A stretch of 64,000 nucleotides of DNA from Combretum micranthum (Eukaryota; Streptophyta; Magnoliopsida; Myrtales; Combretaceae). A model generated the notes under the pieces. The model was not told the origin of the DNA, did not search any database, and worked only from the letters and a program-made list of their open reading frames with translations. This document shows, piece by piece, positions 45,607-59,020 of the stretch. The stretch is from NCBI GenBank assembly GCA_024138025.1, contig JAMXBD010001213.1:310001-374000 (forward strand), written 5' to 3'. Both the position numbers and the translations under genes were made by a program. The stretch's first letter is position 1. Each line of letters starts with the position of its first letter.

Positions 45607-46048
45607 TACGCCGGCACCTGGAATTCAATGCCGCCGGCGTAGAGGCAGCGTTGGATCCAAACTCTTAACGCCGCTTTGCTAAACCATCGCTTTTACAAAA
45701 AAATTTGCCAGCATTTGTTCCTCAGAACATACGCCGGCAATTTGAGTTTCTACACCGCGGCTTTCGCTAGGAAAGTCAGCCGGCGTTCTTCTTTCATATT
45801 GTACGCCGGCCGCTGGGAATCTAGGCCGCCGGCGTATATGTCAAAGCTGCCCGCGTATCTGGATAAGTGGATGGCTTAGATCTCTTTGGACGTTTTGAAA
45901 AATTTTGGGTTTTGGTTTCTACGTCGGCTCAAGGCCGCCGGCGTAGAATGTAGGCAGATGGCGTACCCTTGAACACTGCCAGCGTTGGCAGTGTTGATTT
46001 TCAGAGCATTAAACACCGGCTCAAAGCCGGACTTTGCCTGCCGGCGTA
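45607..46048. repeat. TACGCCGGC palindrome cluster in G1
   Basis: The 9-mer TACGCCGGC or its complement GCCGGCGTA occurs exactly seven times (45607, 45633, 45730, 45802, 45828, 45937, 46040), with several decayed copies between. Two inverted pairs (45607/45633 and 45802/45828) have the same 17-base spacing. Confidence 0.85.
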
Positions 46049-46486
46049 TCCCCTGTGCTTTTGAATTTTAAAAACTTTTTCTAAAATTTTCCGAAGTTTG
46101 TTATTTGAGCAATTAAGTATTTATTAAGTGATTTACGGTATAATAGGACTTTTAAATGCTTATTTATGACTTTGTATTCAATTATTTGAATTTCTTTGAT
46201 TTATTTGTGATATATAGAGATAATATGAGTATAATTGTGAGAGTAAGATCTATATTTATTAATTTATTGATTATTGTGATATTTCTATTTCAGTTAAGGA
46301 TTCTTCGGTTAGTTCTTCACCGAGAGATTCTAGTTATATACTAACGGGTTCAGGTACGTTATAACTTGTTTGATGATTGCTAGGAATAGGCATTCCTAAT
46401 CTGATTTAAATCGATTTGACTTAACATTTGAATGAATTGGATGTCTATTACGCTGTTTAATCTAGTTCGAGGAGCAGCAAACCTAT

Positions 46487-46575
46487 CATGATTCAATGAC
46501 ATGTTAGTTAGGCGCTTAACCAAGTCATGATCCAATGACTTTACCATGATGCAATGGTACACTATGATGCAATAG
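46487..46575 (+). repeat. Four ATGATNCAATG motifs in G1
   Basis: ATGATTCAATG, ATGATCCAATG, ATGATGCAATG and ATGATGCAATA lie within about 90 bases. G2 has the complementary series CATTGCATCATGG and variants at 60464-60550. Confidence 0.75.
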
Positions 46576-47009
46576 CGATTCTTTTTTGTTAAGTGGGTAG
46601 CCGATAGGGGGGAATAGTATCTGAGTAACGTTTGCTTAAACTTAGGGGGAAATACCATGATTTAGTTCAAAGTTTATGGGAACTTGTGAACTAGGCTCAT
46701 GTTATGGACTGAGTTTAAGTAGAGTCGGGCAACGGCTTTTAAACCCTAAATGAAGCTATTATCTTTATGAAATAGATATAGGAGATATAAGTATTCGGAC
46801 TGCTTATATCAACCCCCTAAGCAACTGCTGTTACTCAGGATCCCTGAATTCCCAACGCGTGACCAGGGTTTGAACACCCTCTTGTTGATTTGTGAAAGAA
46901 AGTGTAATAAAGATAATCACCGTCTAATGATGCATTACATTGACTTGATGATTTGTTTTGCATTGGTTATTGTGTACTGGGCCTCTGGCTCACTTTTGCT
47001 GCTTTGCAG

Positions 47010-47086
47010 GTATTGGAGACGAGTTTTATGATGATTTGGGCTATGGGTCCGATTTCAAGAGATTTCTGGATGAGTGGGACGAATAG
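47010..47086 (+). other. Acidic leader frame of G1
   Basis: After the acceptor CTTTGCAG the phase-1 frame reads IGDEFYDDLGYGSD then FKRFLDEWDE and TAG. G2 keeps the frame and stop (minus, 59933-60009) with NGDEFYDNLGYGSN and FEKFMDEWDK. Of the differing codons about twice as many change the residue as not, so protein-level constraint is weak. Confidence 0.35.
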
Positions 47087-50000
47087 GATCCGATCACCCT
47101 GGACCTTTGGAAGGAATTTTTGCTAAGGGAAAAGTTATGTATAGAAGGCTTGTTAGTTAAGCCAATTTTTGTAATGACCTTAAGATCCTTTAAGATTCTT
47201 ATGTTTTAAGAAAACATGTAATTTTTGTAGTATCTTGTATTGGCACTAAACAATGTTTATATGATGTAAATGTATGTATAGATTGCTTTTGTTAGCAATC
47301 TTGTTTTGTTTAAAAGATCTTTACAAAGTATAGTGGTTTTGATCAAACAAATTTTCATAAATTGTTAGTTTTAGGACAATCTTACATATAATGTGAAAAC
47401 ATTATATGTGGTTGGGGGCTCGGTACTCTAAGTCTCGGGATTTAGAGGGTCAGGTCTTTACAAATATAGAGCCCAAAAACAAATTATTAAAAAGTAAATA
47501 ATGATTAACCTTCAGAAACAAAACCCAATTCAATAATTTCGAAAACGTCAAGAGATATTAAGTACTTACAAAAATAAAATTTAAAATAAATTTCTCAAAT
47601 TAAATATGTTGTATAAACATAAAATAACAGTTTTCAAATTGGCAAAGATCTAAACTAGAGAATCACCCAGAAACCCTAAGTGGAATACAGTAGTTTAAGT
47701 CTGGCAATCTCGCATCCTTAACCCTAGAGGCCGAGGTGTAGTTTAAGTGTGTAGAATAGCTCATAGTAATATAAGGTCGCTTAAAAATATCAGATTGGTA
47801 AATTTTTTACCTATTTCAAACCTATTTGGATACAGACTTCGAAAAGCACATCTCGGGAATCGAGATATAAAAAATATATCATTAATACCGTTAGACTCGT
47901 ATTTTTATAAGGAGTTCTAAAATATCAGTTTTATAATTTTTCGATAACTAGAAATATCTGATTTTTCGATTAAATTCGTATTTTATTACTACCGATGATT
48001 AACTAATCTTTTACACTATTCACTTCTATTTTATTATTCTCGTAAAACATAATATTTTTTAAAAAAATTATATATTATAAAAAAATTTTATTTTTCCAAA
48101 ATTTAGTTAGTTTTGGGCTTTTACGGGATCAGTTTCTGTTTAATACCTAATACTAAAAATAAAATAAATTAATTTAATAATTGAAAAATATTGACAAATA
48201 TTTTTATTTTCATAAAATAAATTTTTAGAGTTTTTCGAGTTATAAAAATATCATTTATAGCTCATATTCACGTATTTTGATCGTACCGGTAACATATTTG
48301 TTGAAATACTAAAATAATTCAAATAATTATTTAATTTTATTTATGAAAATTCTGTCGCTCATTTAAAGATATTTTTTTAATTTTATTTTATATATTTTCT
48401 TAATAAAAAGTACTTTTTCAACTCATACTTCAAGTACACTTTCTTTGTCACTTCTACACATTATTTAAGTGTTCTTTCTCTCTTTTTACACTGCATTCCC
48501 ATGCTTGGACAGCTGACCATACTCTCCAAAACAACCACTTTTCTTTAATATTAATAATTTATTTAATGATTTAAAGTTTCATTTAGTTAGCACATTAAAT
48601 GATACAAGTTACATTTTCAAATTTCAAGTTACAAGACAATTTAACTTCTCTCTCTCTCTTGCTAAATTCACGTGAAGCCCCTCTAAAATTCTGCCATTGT
48701 TTTATTTTTTTCTCTTTCAATTAATTAACAAACATTAATACACTCCTCTCTCTCCATTTAATGCCTCTCATTTACATTCTTTCCTTCTTTGAAACCCTAC
48801 TCCATTTACTCTCTATTTTCCTCTATTTCTTTCTTCTTTTGTTCTTGTTCTTGCAAGAACACTTGCAGCCCCTATTTCTTCTTTGAGCTCTTACACATAT
48901 TTCTTCAAGATTCTTGGATAAAACTCTTGTGCAAAGCCTCCATAGGTGATATAGGTAAAGTATAGTGAGAGTTTCATGCATCAAATGACATTTCATAAGC
49001 TTAAAAGCTATGATGATGCCAATAATGAAACACTCCTTTTCTCCATGATTATTATCTTGTATCATTATTATTTTCTTGCTAAAAGAAGTTATATTTTGTA
49101 GATCTAACTTTTTGTAGCTTTGATTTTTGTTTATGCTTTACATCTTGTTATTTGAGTAATTATTTTTGTTATTACTAATGATTTATGCATATATTCACCA
49201 TTCACATAACTATCCTAGTGTTCATGCATTTATAACTAGTATAGTAAACTAAATCTAGTTGTTTTAAGTTCATACATGTATTAGACTTTTGTTTTATGTT
49301 CTTAAATAACTTGTAATAGCTTGATGGTAGTAGGAAAGTTTTAGAAAGCTCAAGATCTATTTTAGTTTCAACAACAATCATTTTTTGAAAATTCGGATAA
49401 AAATGGAACCACATTTAGAAAAGCTATTTTTCAACTTTAAAATGTGTATTTTTCATTTAAAATGAAGGGCTTAAGGAATAGATATCATAAATGAATGATT
49501 TTTAGGGGTAAAGTTTAGATCTATGAGTTTATAGTTTACTACCATGGATTTTCTTTTACATTTATGATCATAGAAAGTGTAGATCTTGGTTTTGAACTCA
49601 AATAAAAATGGTGAAATTCGTATCTAGGCAAGACCCACATTTAAAAACCACTTTCCAAGTGTCAAAATGGAATTTTTACTTGAGATAATGAAGGCTTAGT
49701 GTATATATATCATCAAGACTTCATTTTATATGATTCAAAGATGATTTTCAAAGATTCTTTTTCATAACAAAATTCTATTTTCGGATTTAGGCCAAGGCCT
49801 AGTTTAAAAACATGTTTTCCAACTAAAAAATGAAGTTTTTATTTAAGATATGAAAGGCTCTTAACATAGGTTATGTAAGAGATGAATTTTCATAAGTTTA
49901 GATAGATTTTATCAAAAGATATGTCCAAAAATAAATTTTGTAAATTCGGATCTCGACCAAGACCAATTTTGAAAACCCATTTTTCAACTTCAAAACAAGG

Positions 50001-50596
50001 TTTTTATTAAAGAAGTGGAAGCCTTAAGGGTTAGGTTTGATTAGGATATGGTTTTTGAAAGACTAAATGAGTTTTACAAAGAAAACAGACTCAAATGAAT
50101 TTTTCAAAATTCGGATTTGAAAATAGCCACCATTTTAACACCTATTTCCAAATGCTAAAATGATAATTTTTATAGGAAAATGGAAGTTCTAGGAAATATA
50201 TATAACAAAGACCAAGTCTTGACAAGGATAAGAGAGGTTTATCAAAATATAACCTTAGAACAACAAATGGTTCTCAAGAATAAGTTAAATAATGCTTTCA
50301 TTCTTTAAAATTTTGTAAAATTCATACTTAGGCAAACCACCTATATAAACATCTATTTTCTAACCCCAAAATGAAGGTTTTTATTGAAATAATGAAGGTG
50401 ATGGCTATATAGGTCATCAAGGTTGAATTTTGATAAAAGCAAATATGATTTTACAAGAAGAAAAACTATTTTTCTTAAGTCTACTAAAATTCAAAGTTTT
50501 GCAAAGTAAAAGTTTTCAAAAAGAATTCTTGGTACTATATGTATGCATATAGATAGATCATCTCATAACCTTCATAACAATAGCTTGTAGGTATTA

Positions 50597-53500
50597 TGTC
50601 ACGCCCCGAGGGGTATCCTAAACATGGCAGTCTACCGTACATAATACTAAAGCCTAGGAATGACTACCTCAGTCACGCAAAGGCTTCCATATCATGTACA
50701 AGGCGTACATCACAACCAAGGGATCGCATTGGAGTAGAGCAATTTATATTGATAATAAATAAGTAACAAAGCAAAGAGAATACTTATCATAAAACATATA
50801 CATATTACATTTCAATTCTTAGGGGCATATCCCTTTATTATCTTCAAATAAATATACATCACTAATCATATAGGTCATTACATATAAAGAACCTTACAAA
50901 ATTTTTTCATTTTATGATTCCATTTCCTTCATAGAAGCTTAACATCCTTCCATGACTCCCTTAATATCATGATCCTCAATTTAAGCCACGAGTATACCTG
51001 TTTCAACAAAATCTGTAGGGCTATAAGCTTCAACTAGCTTAGTGAGATATTCCTTTTTATTCACACCACATATTCAAACAAGTTCATTTAGATTTTCACG
51101 CATATGTTATGCAAACAGTGCAACAATTACATGATTACGCAAATATATATAGTTATCCAAAAACCATATATAGAACGGATTTACCCCTCCCTATCAAAGG
51201 TTAGGGAATCAGGGTTGAAGGTCCTCAACCTTCTACTGCTAGTCCCGGTCCTCACCCACAGCGTTCCGTTGACTCGGCTTTGAACCTAGATTCACTTTCC
51301 CCCGAGCGATTTAGATTCTCCAAGAAGGAACATGGCCCGTGGCACCGCACGATCACAGCCAATCCAACTCTACGCATAGGAGTAGCAGCCTTTGAAATAG
51401 ATGTGACTCGATGGATGCTATGTGTGAGCATTTTAGTTTTCTTAAGCCAAACCTTATTAAGGTTTATTAGGGCGATCAATCAATTTAGCAAACAATAAAT
51501 AGTCATACAAGTAAGTAAACAAAATTATTTAAACAAGCAGTTCAAGTTGTGATATTCTTATTCTCATTTCACGCATAAACATAGAATCACATATATACAC
51601 ATAATCCCGAATTCCCTAAATATATATCCATTTTTATCTTTTCTTAGTATACTAATGCTACTACTTTACAAGCACAAGCAAGGTAACGAATTAGGAGGAA
51701 TAGCACTCGTCCATTTCGCTATCTTCTTAGTCGTAGTAATCCTCGGTGGGATATTCTTGTATCCTTCGTCACTAGAAAAAGAAATACTCGGGATAAGTCT
51801 TTCATGAATTTCTATTCTTGGATATTCTAAACTTTTCTTAAAATCCGGTAAAATCGTATAAGGGAAATTCCAACTAAAATGGCCATAACTTGCTCATTTT
51901 AACTCGGAATTCCACATATATATACCGTTTTCTACCTATTTGAAAAGATCTATCCATTTCTAAACTTATCTTTGTCATAAAAGGTCATTTGGGTTCCGAA
52001 AACGTTGGGTACAGATTTAAAACGAATTATTTCTAAACTTTTGCAAATCCATTTCTAACTCAACTTCATTTTAAAGAAAATCCTTTTGTAACAATATATA
52101 TATATATATATATATATAAATATATTTGATAAATACTTTGAGTATATAAGTGAGCTCATTTATATGCAAAAATTCTAATGGTAGTGTCTCAACAATTTAT
52201 TTCATAAAATAATTCAATTTGAGTTGTTAAAACTTTAACTTTGATAATTTCTTTTCAAGTATTTGAAGAAACTTTATATTTTCTTAGTTTATTATAAATG
52301 AGTATATTCTTACTTTATTTTCTTCATTCTTTTTCCATAACAAGTAAATTTTTCCTTTAACCTTAGTCTTTCATAAGTTTTACTTAAAATCAAATTTATC
52401 AAAAGTATATTAAGTTGTTAAAAACCTCTTTTATGAATTTGTATGTTAGAATGGTTCTGTAGTCTTGTCTCTATTATTTAAAATATAAGTTTTGTTTTCT
52501 AAAACTTGTTCTTTTATTTCTTTCGAAAAGAATCATCTTTATTGGTAAAATCATTTGTTTCTAACCTTATCTTGTTTATATTATTTGGAAAAATTAGTCT
52601 TTCCTTTAGGGATTGAAAATCATTATTTTCCTAAGTGGGTTATAACTTTATGGATTGATTTTTATCTTAACTTTAAAAACTAGTTTGTTTTCTTAGTTTT
52701 ATTATGAAGTTTAAAAGAGTTTAAATCTTAAGCTTTTTAAAAACTTTTAATATTAATAAATTATTTTACTAAAGCTTATGTTAACATAATATACAAAGAA
52801 AATATTTATTTCTTATGTTTCCTTGGTAATCTATCTTTGTTATTTAAGAAAATATTGAGAAAACTCTATTTCTATGTTGTTGATAATAACTTCATGATTT
52901 TGTGATAAATCATATAATCGAAAATTTAGCTTTGAGTTCATTAAAGTAAAATTTATTTTTAGATTAGTTGAGACATTAACATTATTTAAATGCAAATATT
53001 ATGAGCATATAAAGTAATAAGAAAATACTAGAAAAAATAATGAGCAAGAAAATAAAATATCAAGTATTGGGAACCTTAGCTTTATCAAGGCATCCTAGGA
53101 CTAAGAATGGACTAGTCCCGAAAGATTAAAGAAAATAAATAAAAGATGGTTTTGACTTGATATGGACAAGTCTAAGACTAGAAAGACTAGTCTTAATAAC
53201 AACATGAAATAAATAAATTACATAACTTGAAAGTAAATAAATAACAAATGAGCTTATATGCTCTTAAATAAATATATATACATAATATACATAATACTAT
53301 ATATATAAGTTAGATTAGAAACAAATAATAACAACATCATAAAATAGAAAGCTTATGTACAAGAACAAAACATGAACATATTGTTGCTTTTACTACTCAT
53401 ATGAGTTTCAAAACAACACCATAGTCATGTTAAGTTGCATGACATGAGTGAATAATAGTTGGAAGAAATATTTACCTAAAGTGTGTAAGTGATGTGAAGA

Positions 53501-54895
53501 TAGTAGATAAAATGGATATTATTTTGTGTATAAGGAATGGATTTTGTGAGGAATTGGTTTAAGAGAGTTTTGGTAGAGAGAATTCTTGAAGAGAAGATTT
53601 GTAGAGAGATTTTGAGAGAGTTTTGGTAGAGAAATGAATTGTGTGAAAGGATGAAAGAGGAATGGGGTATTTATAGAATTTTTGGAGTGAATTTTTGATG
53701 TAATTAAATAAATTGAAAAAAAAAACAAATTGTTGGAAGAGAGAGAGGGGGTGCCAACCATAGGGGTGTAGAGGGGGAGTGAATTGATTTTTAAGTGAAC
53801 TTTGTAAGAAAATAATTAATATGTAAGGTATGATTTGATATAAGATGTATTGGTAATATAAAAAGTAAGAAAATAGGTATATAGGTAGTGAGAAATAGGT
53901 GTAAGAAAAAATAGAGATAGTGAAATAGTAATGAATAGTAGAAAAGTACTATGAATAGTAGACTAGACAATTAAAGTACCAGTAGTAATAAAAATACGCG
54001 TAATCGAGCTATATCTGTAATTTTTAATTACCGAAAAATTCTAAAACTGATATTTTTGGAAATCTTATATTTTTACGAGTCTATTGGTATAAACGAAATA
54101 TTTTTAATATTTCAAGCTTGGGAAAGCGCTTTTCGAGCACTGATCTCGTTTGAGTCCGAAGGACACTTGAAATTCGCAAATCTGATATTTTTAGGTTACC
54201 TTATATTATTACGGACTATTTTAAGTTATTAACTTAATTTCGTTTTCTAGGGTTTAAGATTGCGGGATTGCCGGATCTTAAACACTAGGGTTTGTTATAA
54301 GCTTTGTTGATTTTTTTTAGGGTTCCGTTTTGACGTCCGATTTTATTGAGTTATTTGTAAGATCATATAATTTTCGAGTTTTGATCATTTTATATTTTTA
54401 GCTCGATATCTATGGTTTATCTTATTTTATTTATGATTAATTAATAGTTTTTAGTTCTCGGGATCGTTTAACCGAGTCTATGATTGTGAGTTGACTCAGT
54501 TTGACTTTTGGTGAAAATTAAAATTTCTGATTCTGAAATTTACCGAAAGATTTAGGATCTTATCATTTCGTTGTTAAGTGGTATTTGGATATATCATTTT
54601 GATTTGTGTTTTAGGAATCGGATAGATGATTTGATTGGCGTACGGACGTTTATTCAACCAATGGTTGGATTTTCTATTTTGTTTTTGAGGGTTCCCTATT
54701 TCTCAAATTAAGAAATCTCGTTTTTGATCTTATTTAGAATTAGGTTTTAACTTGGTTCGCATTTTAGGGTTTCGTTTCTGGTGTTTGACTTGCTTTAGAA
54801 TTTGGTTTTAACTAGAGTTGATTTTCAGAATTTAAATTTTGATATTTAGACTTCTAGGATTATTTTTAAGAATTATGAAATTTTCGGGGTTTACA
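50597..54895 (-). mobile_element. Solo LTR S2 (4299 bp)
   Basis: Second copy of the S1 family. Minus-strand ends TGTAAACCCCG and GGGGCGTGACA, perfect duplication TATTA (50592-50596, 54896-54900). TATA at 53668-53675, donor-like GTAAA at 53474-53475, HP-A at 51876-51900, HP2 at 51146-51170 with loop TTTGGAT and a better-paired stem than S1. The mini frame is damaged (one base lost near 51745). A (TA)n run lies at 52094-52118. Confidence 0.93.
51146..51170 (-). promoter_or_regulatory. HP2 hairpin in S2
   Basis: Arms TATATGGTT and AACTATATA, loop TTTGGAT. The last pair is T-A where S1 has T-G, and the loop CGG has become TGG. Confidence 0.5.
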
Positions 54896-55651
54896 TATTA
54901 CATATATACATGATGCATTTGTAGAAATAAAGTAGGAAAATTTGAGTTGCTTGTCTTTTTAAGAAATTCGTAATAATTGAGTAATTGCATGAAAACACTT
55001 ACTTTCCAAACTCAAATGAGAAGTTTTATTAAAGAAATGAAGTCCTTAGTGGCTAGGTATGGTTGAGCTTTAATTTTCTAAGTATCAAATGATTTTTACC
55101 TAAAGGATTCACCTCAAAAACAATTTTTACAAAATTCGGATTTTGGGATGAACCAATTTTAAAAACATGTTTACAAAGTGTAAAATGGGAGTTTTTATTG
55201 AAAAACAAAGACCTTAGGGAATATACATAATGAAGGCTTAATTTTAACAAGAATAAATAGATTTTATTAAGGAGTTTTTCTAAAAACAAGTAGGGATTGT
55301 CAAGAATACAAAACTAGCATTTCTAAGTTAATTTTTTATAAAGTCTTATAAAGAAAAAGTTTTCTAAAAATTCCTTTTGTTCAATACCATCAAGAACATG
55401 TATATATATGTATCTCATGACATATCATTTATGGTAGTAACTTGTTCATATTGCATGTATACTTGCTTTGGATAGTAGAAACATTACAAACATTCACAAA
55501 ACTACTTTTCGGAATTGAATTTCACTACTGATCAGAACTGATTGGACCTTTTCGAAGCTTCCAAGTTTTCAAAACTTAAACATAATATTAGAATTAGATC
55601 GATCTTTCGAAGTAGATAGAAATCGATATTTAATTTGCTAAATTTAGAGTT

Positions 55652-55676
55652 AAAACGACCAAGTTATGGCCGTTTT
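55652..55676 (+). promoter_or_regulatory. ATGGCC hairpin (HP-A) in Din
   Basis: Arms AAAACGACC and GGCCGTTTT, with C-G as the fifth pair, as in C (445-469). Confidence 0.6.
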
Positions 55677-55785
55677 AAGTTGGAATTCCCGCTTAAGACA
55701 AGAATTACGAATTTGATAGTTTGTATAAGATAGTTTGGATTAGTTAAGTGATGAAATACTTATTATAGTATTTTCTCCTTTTTAG

Positions 55786-55855
55786 GTGACCCCGAAATCG
55801 ACGATTCCCTACCATCGGATTATTTTTACTAAGAGACTGGTGATCCAATGGCCAA
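55786..55855 (+). other. Candidate leader exon with 14-codon acidic frame (Din)
   Basis: After TTTTTAG the frame reads DPEIDDSLPSDYFY and stops at TAA (55830-55832). The 70-base block ends at GTGAGT. Confidence 0.42.
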
Positions 55856-56357
55856 GTGAGTTTTCCTCTTATTTTGTTACATTGCTTGTGCTTGTAGCTA
55901 GTTGCATTAGAATTAGGAAAAGATAAAATTGAAATGAATTGTGATATAATCTTGGTTGAACAAATGATAAGTATATCGAGGCGGGACTTGTTGTAAGATC
56001 ATTGTATGAGTTAGCATAGACTTGAATTGTTTGAAACTCTCTATGATCGCTCTTAACCTACATAATTAACATGCCATGATTATATGAATAAACTGTACAT
56101 GCATATCACATATTGAGTCACATTGCATAGGCTAATATACCTTTGGTGGGACAAAAGTATATTAGTGGATGGCGAGTGGGCCAATGTTAACATTAAGGGT
56201 GAGAAATCGCTTAAGTTAACAGTATATTGTAGGCACTTGAATCAACTATACATAAAACAACAAGAGAAAGAGATTGGGATTGTGGTTGCATGACTTATGG
56301 ACCACCCCACTCAAGATTGGAATTATGGTTGCATGTCTTATGGACCATCCTAACCCC

Positions 56358-56406
56358 GAATGGAGGGCGTAAATCCATTCACATATGGCTACCGGAAAGT
56401 CATATG
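56358..56406 (+). promoter_or_regulatory. Twin hairpins in Din
   Basis: HP1 has arms GAATGGA and TCCATTC. HP2 has arms CATATGGCT and AGTCATATG with loop ACCGGAA. Both are fully paired apart from one G-T. Confidence 0.62.
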
Positions 56407-58819
56407 CTTTTTTGCTCATGTGTTTGTTCATGCATAGTATATGGATGAATTATAACTTGCTTGTCATGGTACGAAATTAAGGGAACTCTCACTAAGCTAG
56501 TGTAGCTTATACCCCAATAGATGTTTGAATAAACAGGATAACGGGAGAAGGCTACTTGGGGACCGAGATGGTTGGAGCAGAATATAACTTCGGGATTTCG
56601 GCAGGAAGTAAGAATGCTTGAAGATATTAGCTAGTTTTTGTGAAACGTTTTGTAATAGATTGCGTAGTGAAATCTTTTGTTGATTTGTATTTGAAGTATA
56701 CTGAATTGTATTTGAAGAATAGTGATTTGTATCTAAAGCATAGTGAATTTTATTTCCTTTACATTGTTACTCAAGTTGTATCAATATAAAATGTACCTCT
56801 CCAATGTGTCTCCTTTATGTGTTAGACGCCTTGTACATAGTATGGAAGCCTTCGCATGACTGAGGCGGTCATTCTTAGGCTTTAATATTGTGTACGGCGG
56901 ACTAGTACGTTTAGGATACCCTTCGGGCGTGACAACCCTTCTTTAAGAAGTAACACCTACACTTGGTTACACATTGCAATTTTAAGTTAAAAACCAACTA
57001 AATCTCCCTCCCTCTCTCTTCCAAAATCACGCTAGCTATGGGGCATGTGTTAGCTTCCATTTCTTTTTTTTTTTTTTATTTCATTTTGAGTGTCTTTAGC
57101 TCCTCATATCTCTCTACATATGCCCTCTCTAATTCACACCTTTAACCCTTTATCATTCTTTGCAATTTTCCTCTCTATTTTACTCTCTTTCTCTCTTCAT
57201 TTGTTCTTGTTCTTGCAAGAAGAACTTGCTGCCCCTATCATATAAGTGAGCTCCCACATATATTTCTTTAAGATCCTTAGGTAAAACTCTTATTTAAAGC
57301 TTCCATAGTTGATGTAGGTGAAGTATAGTGAGAGTTTCATGCATCAAATGACTTTTCATAGGCTTAAAAGCTAAGGATGATGATGCCAAAATGAAACACT
57401 CATTTTACCCATGATTATTCTCTTGTGATCTTATTATTTTCTTGCTAAAAATGGTTATATTTTGTAGATCTAACTTTTATGTAACTTTGATTATGTTTAT
57501 GTTTAGATCTATGAGTTTATAGCTTACTACCATGGATTTCTCTTATATTTATGTTCATAGTAGGTGTAGATCTTGGTTTTGAACTCAAACAAAAATGGTG
57601 AAATTCATATTTAGGCAAGACCCATATTTAAAAACCTCTTTCCAAGTGTCAAATTGGAAGTTTTATTTGAAATAATGAAGGCCTAGTTGGTATATATAAT
57701 CAAGACTTCATTTTATATGATCCAAAGGTGATTTTCAAAGATTATTTTTCAAAACAAAAATCTTATTTTCGGATCTAGACCAAGGCATAACTTAAAAACA
57801 TGTTTTCTAACTGAAAAATGAAGATTTTATTCAAGATATGGAAGGTTCTTAAGATAGGATATGTAAGGGATGAATTTTTATAAGTTTAGATAGACTTTAT
57901 CAAAAGATATGTCCAAAAACAAATTTTGTAAATTCGGATCTAAACCAAGACCAATTTTGGAAACCTATTTTTCAACAATTAAATGAAGGATTTGTTTAAA
58001 ATATGAAAGACTTATGGAATAGGTATCAATAAGAAATGTTTTTGATAAGTAAATGGTAGATCTACTAATAGAGATTTTTAAAATAGGAAGAGATTACAAA
58101 ATATAAAATTTGAGTTTTATCCTAACCTTGTGAAATTCGTATCTAGGAAATGATAATATGAAAACTCCTATTTTTCAAACTCAAAATGAAATTTTTATTA
58201 AAGGAATGGAGTCCTTAGTGGCTAGGAATGGTTGAGCCTTAAGTTTCTAAGTATCAAATGAGTTTACTTAAAGAAATCACCACAAGAATAATTTTTGCAA
58301 AATTCGGATTTTGGGATGAACCATATTTAAAAACATGTTTACAAAGTGTAAAATATAAATTTGTATTGAAGAATAAAGGCCTTAAGGATTGTACATAAAG
58401 AGGATTTAATTTTTAACAAGAATAAATAAATTTTATCAAGGAATTTTTCTAAAAACAAGTGAGAATTGTCAAGAATACAAGACTAGCCTTTCTAAGTTGA
58501 TTTTTCATGAAGTCTTACAAGGAAAAAGTTTTTTGAAAATTTCTTTTATTCAATATCATCAAGAACATGTACATATATATCTCATGACATATCATTTATG
58601 ATAGTAACTTGCTCATATTGCATGTATACTTACTTTGGATAGTAGAACCTTCATAAACTTTCACAAAATCAATTCTCTAAATTGGTTTTCGATACTGATC
58701 TGAACTGATCAGATCTTTTCGAAGATTAAAGGGTTTTCAAAAATTAAATATGATATTATGATTAGATAGATCTTTCGAAGTAGATAGAAATCGGTATATA
58801 ATATGCTAAATTTCGAGTT

Positions 58820-58844
58820 AAAATGACTAAGTTATGGCCGTTTT
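58820..58844 (+). promoter_or_regulatory. ATGGCC hairpin (HP-A) in Dout
   Basis: Arms AAAATGACT and GGCCGTTTT. Two T-G wobbles replace Watson-Crick pairs of other copies. Confidence 0.55.
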
Positions 58845-58951
58845 AAATTGGAATTCCTGCGTAGGATGAGAATTACGAACTTGATAGTTTGCATGAGATA
58901 GAATGGATTAGTTTTGAGTTGAAATACTCATTTGGTTATTTCTTTCCTTAG

Positions 58952-59020
58952 GTGACTTTACTTTCGAGGATTTGTCACCACCCGACTATTACGATTAAAA
59001 GACCGGAGTCCAATGGACAT
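58952..59020 (+). other. Candidate leader exon with 14-codon acidic frame (Dout)
   Basis: After TCCTTAG the frame reads DFTFEDLSPPDYYD and stops at TAA (58996-58998). The block ends at GTGAGT (59021). Confidence 0.42.

Larger units (their letters stand above)
44661..47462 (+). mobile_element. Solo LTR G1 (2802 bp)
   Basis: TG...CA ends (TGAAATGACC and GGTCTTTACA) with the perfect duplication AATAT (44656-44660, 47463-47467). It belongs to a different family from A-E but has similar leader features: acceptor TTTGCAG followed by an acidic frame. It contains a cluster of TACGCCGGC palindromes and four copies of an ATGATNCAATG motif. G2 is the second copy. Confidence 0.92.
44412..56934 (+). mobile_element. 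Solo LTR Din (about 5.4 kb net) with nested insertions
   Basis: It starts TGTAAGCCTTGG and ends TTCGGGCGTGACA. Own pieces: 44412-44660, 47463-50596 and 54896-56934. The flanks CACCT and ACCCT match only in part. It has a donor-like ATAG/GTAAAG (48955), HP0 (55528-55545), HP-A (55652-55676), the mini frame (55788-55832), HP1/HP2 (56358-56406) and the palindrome (56493-56509). Confidence 0.85.
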
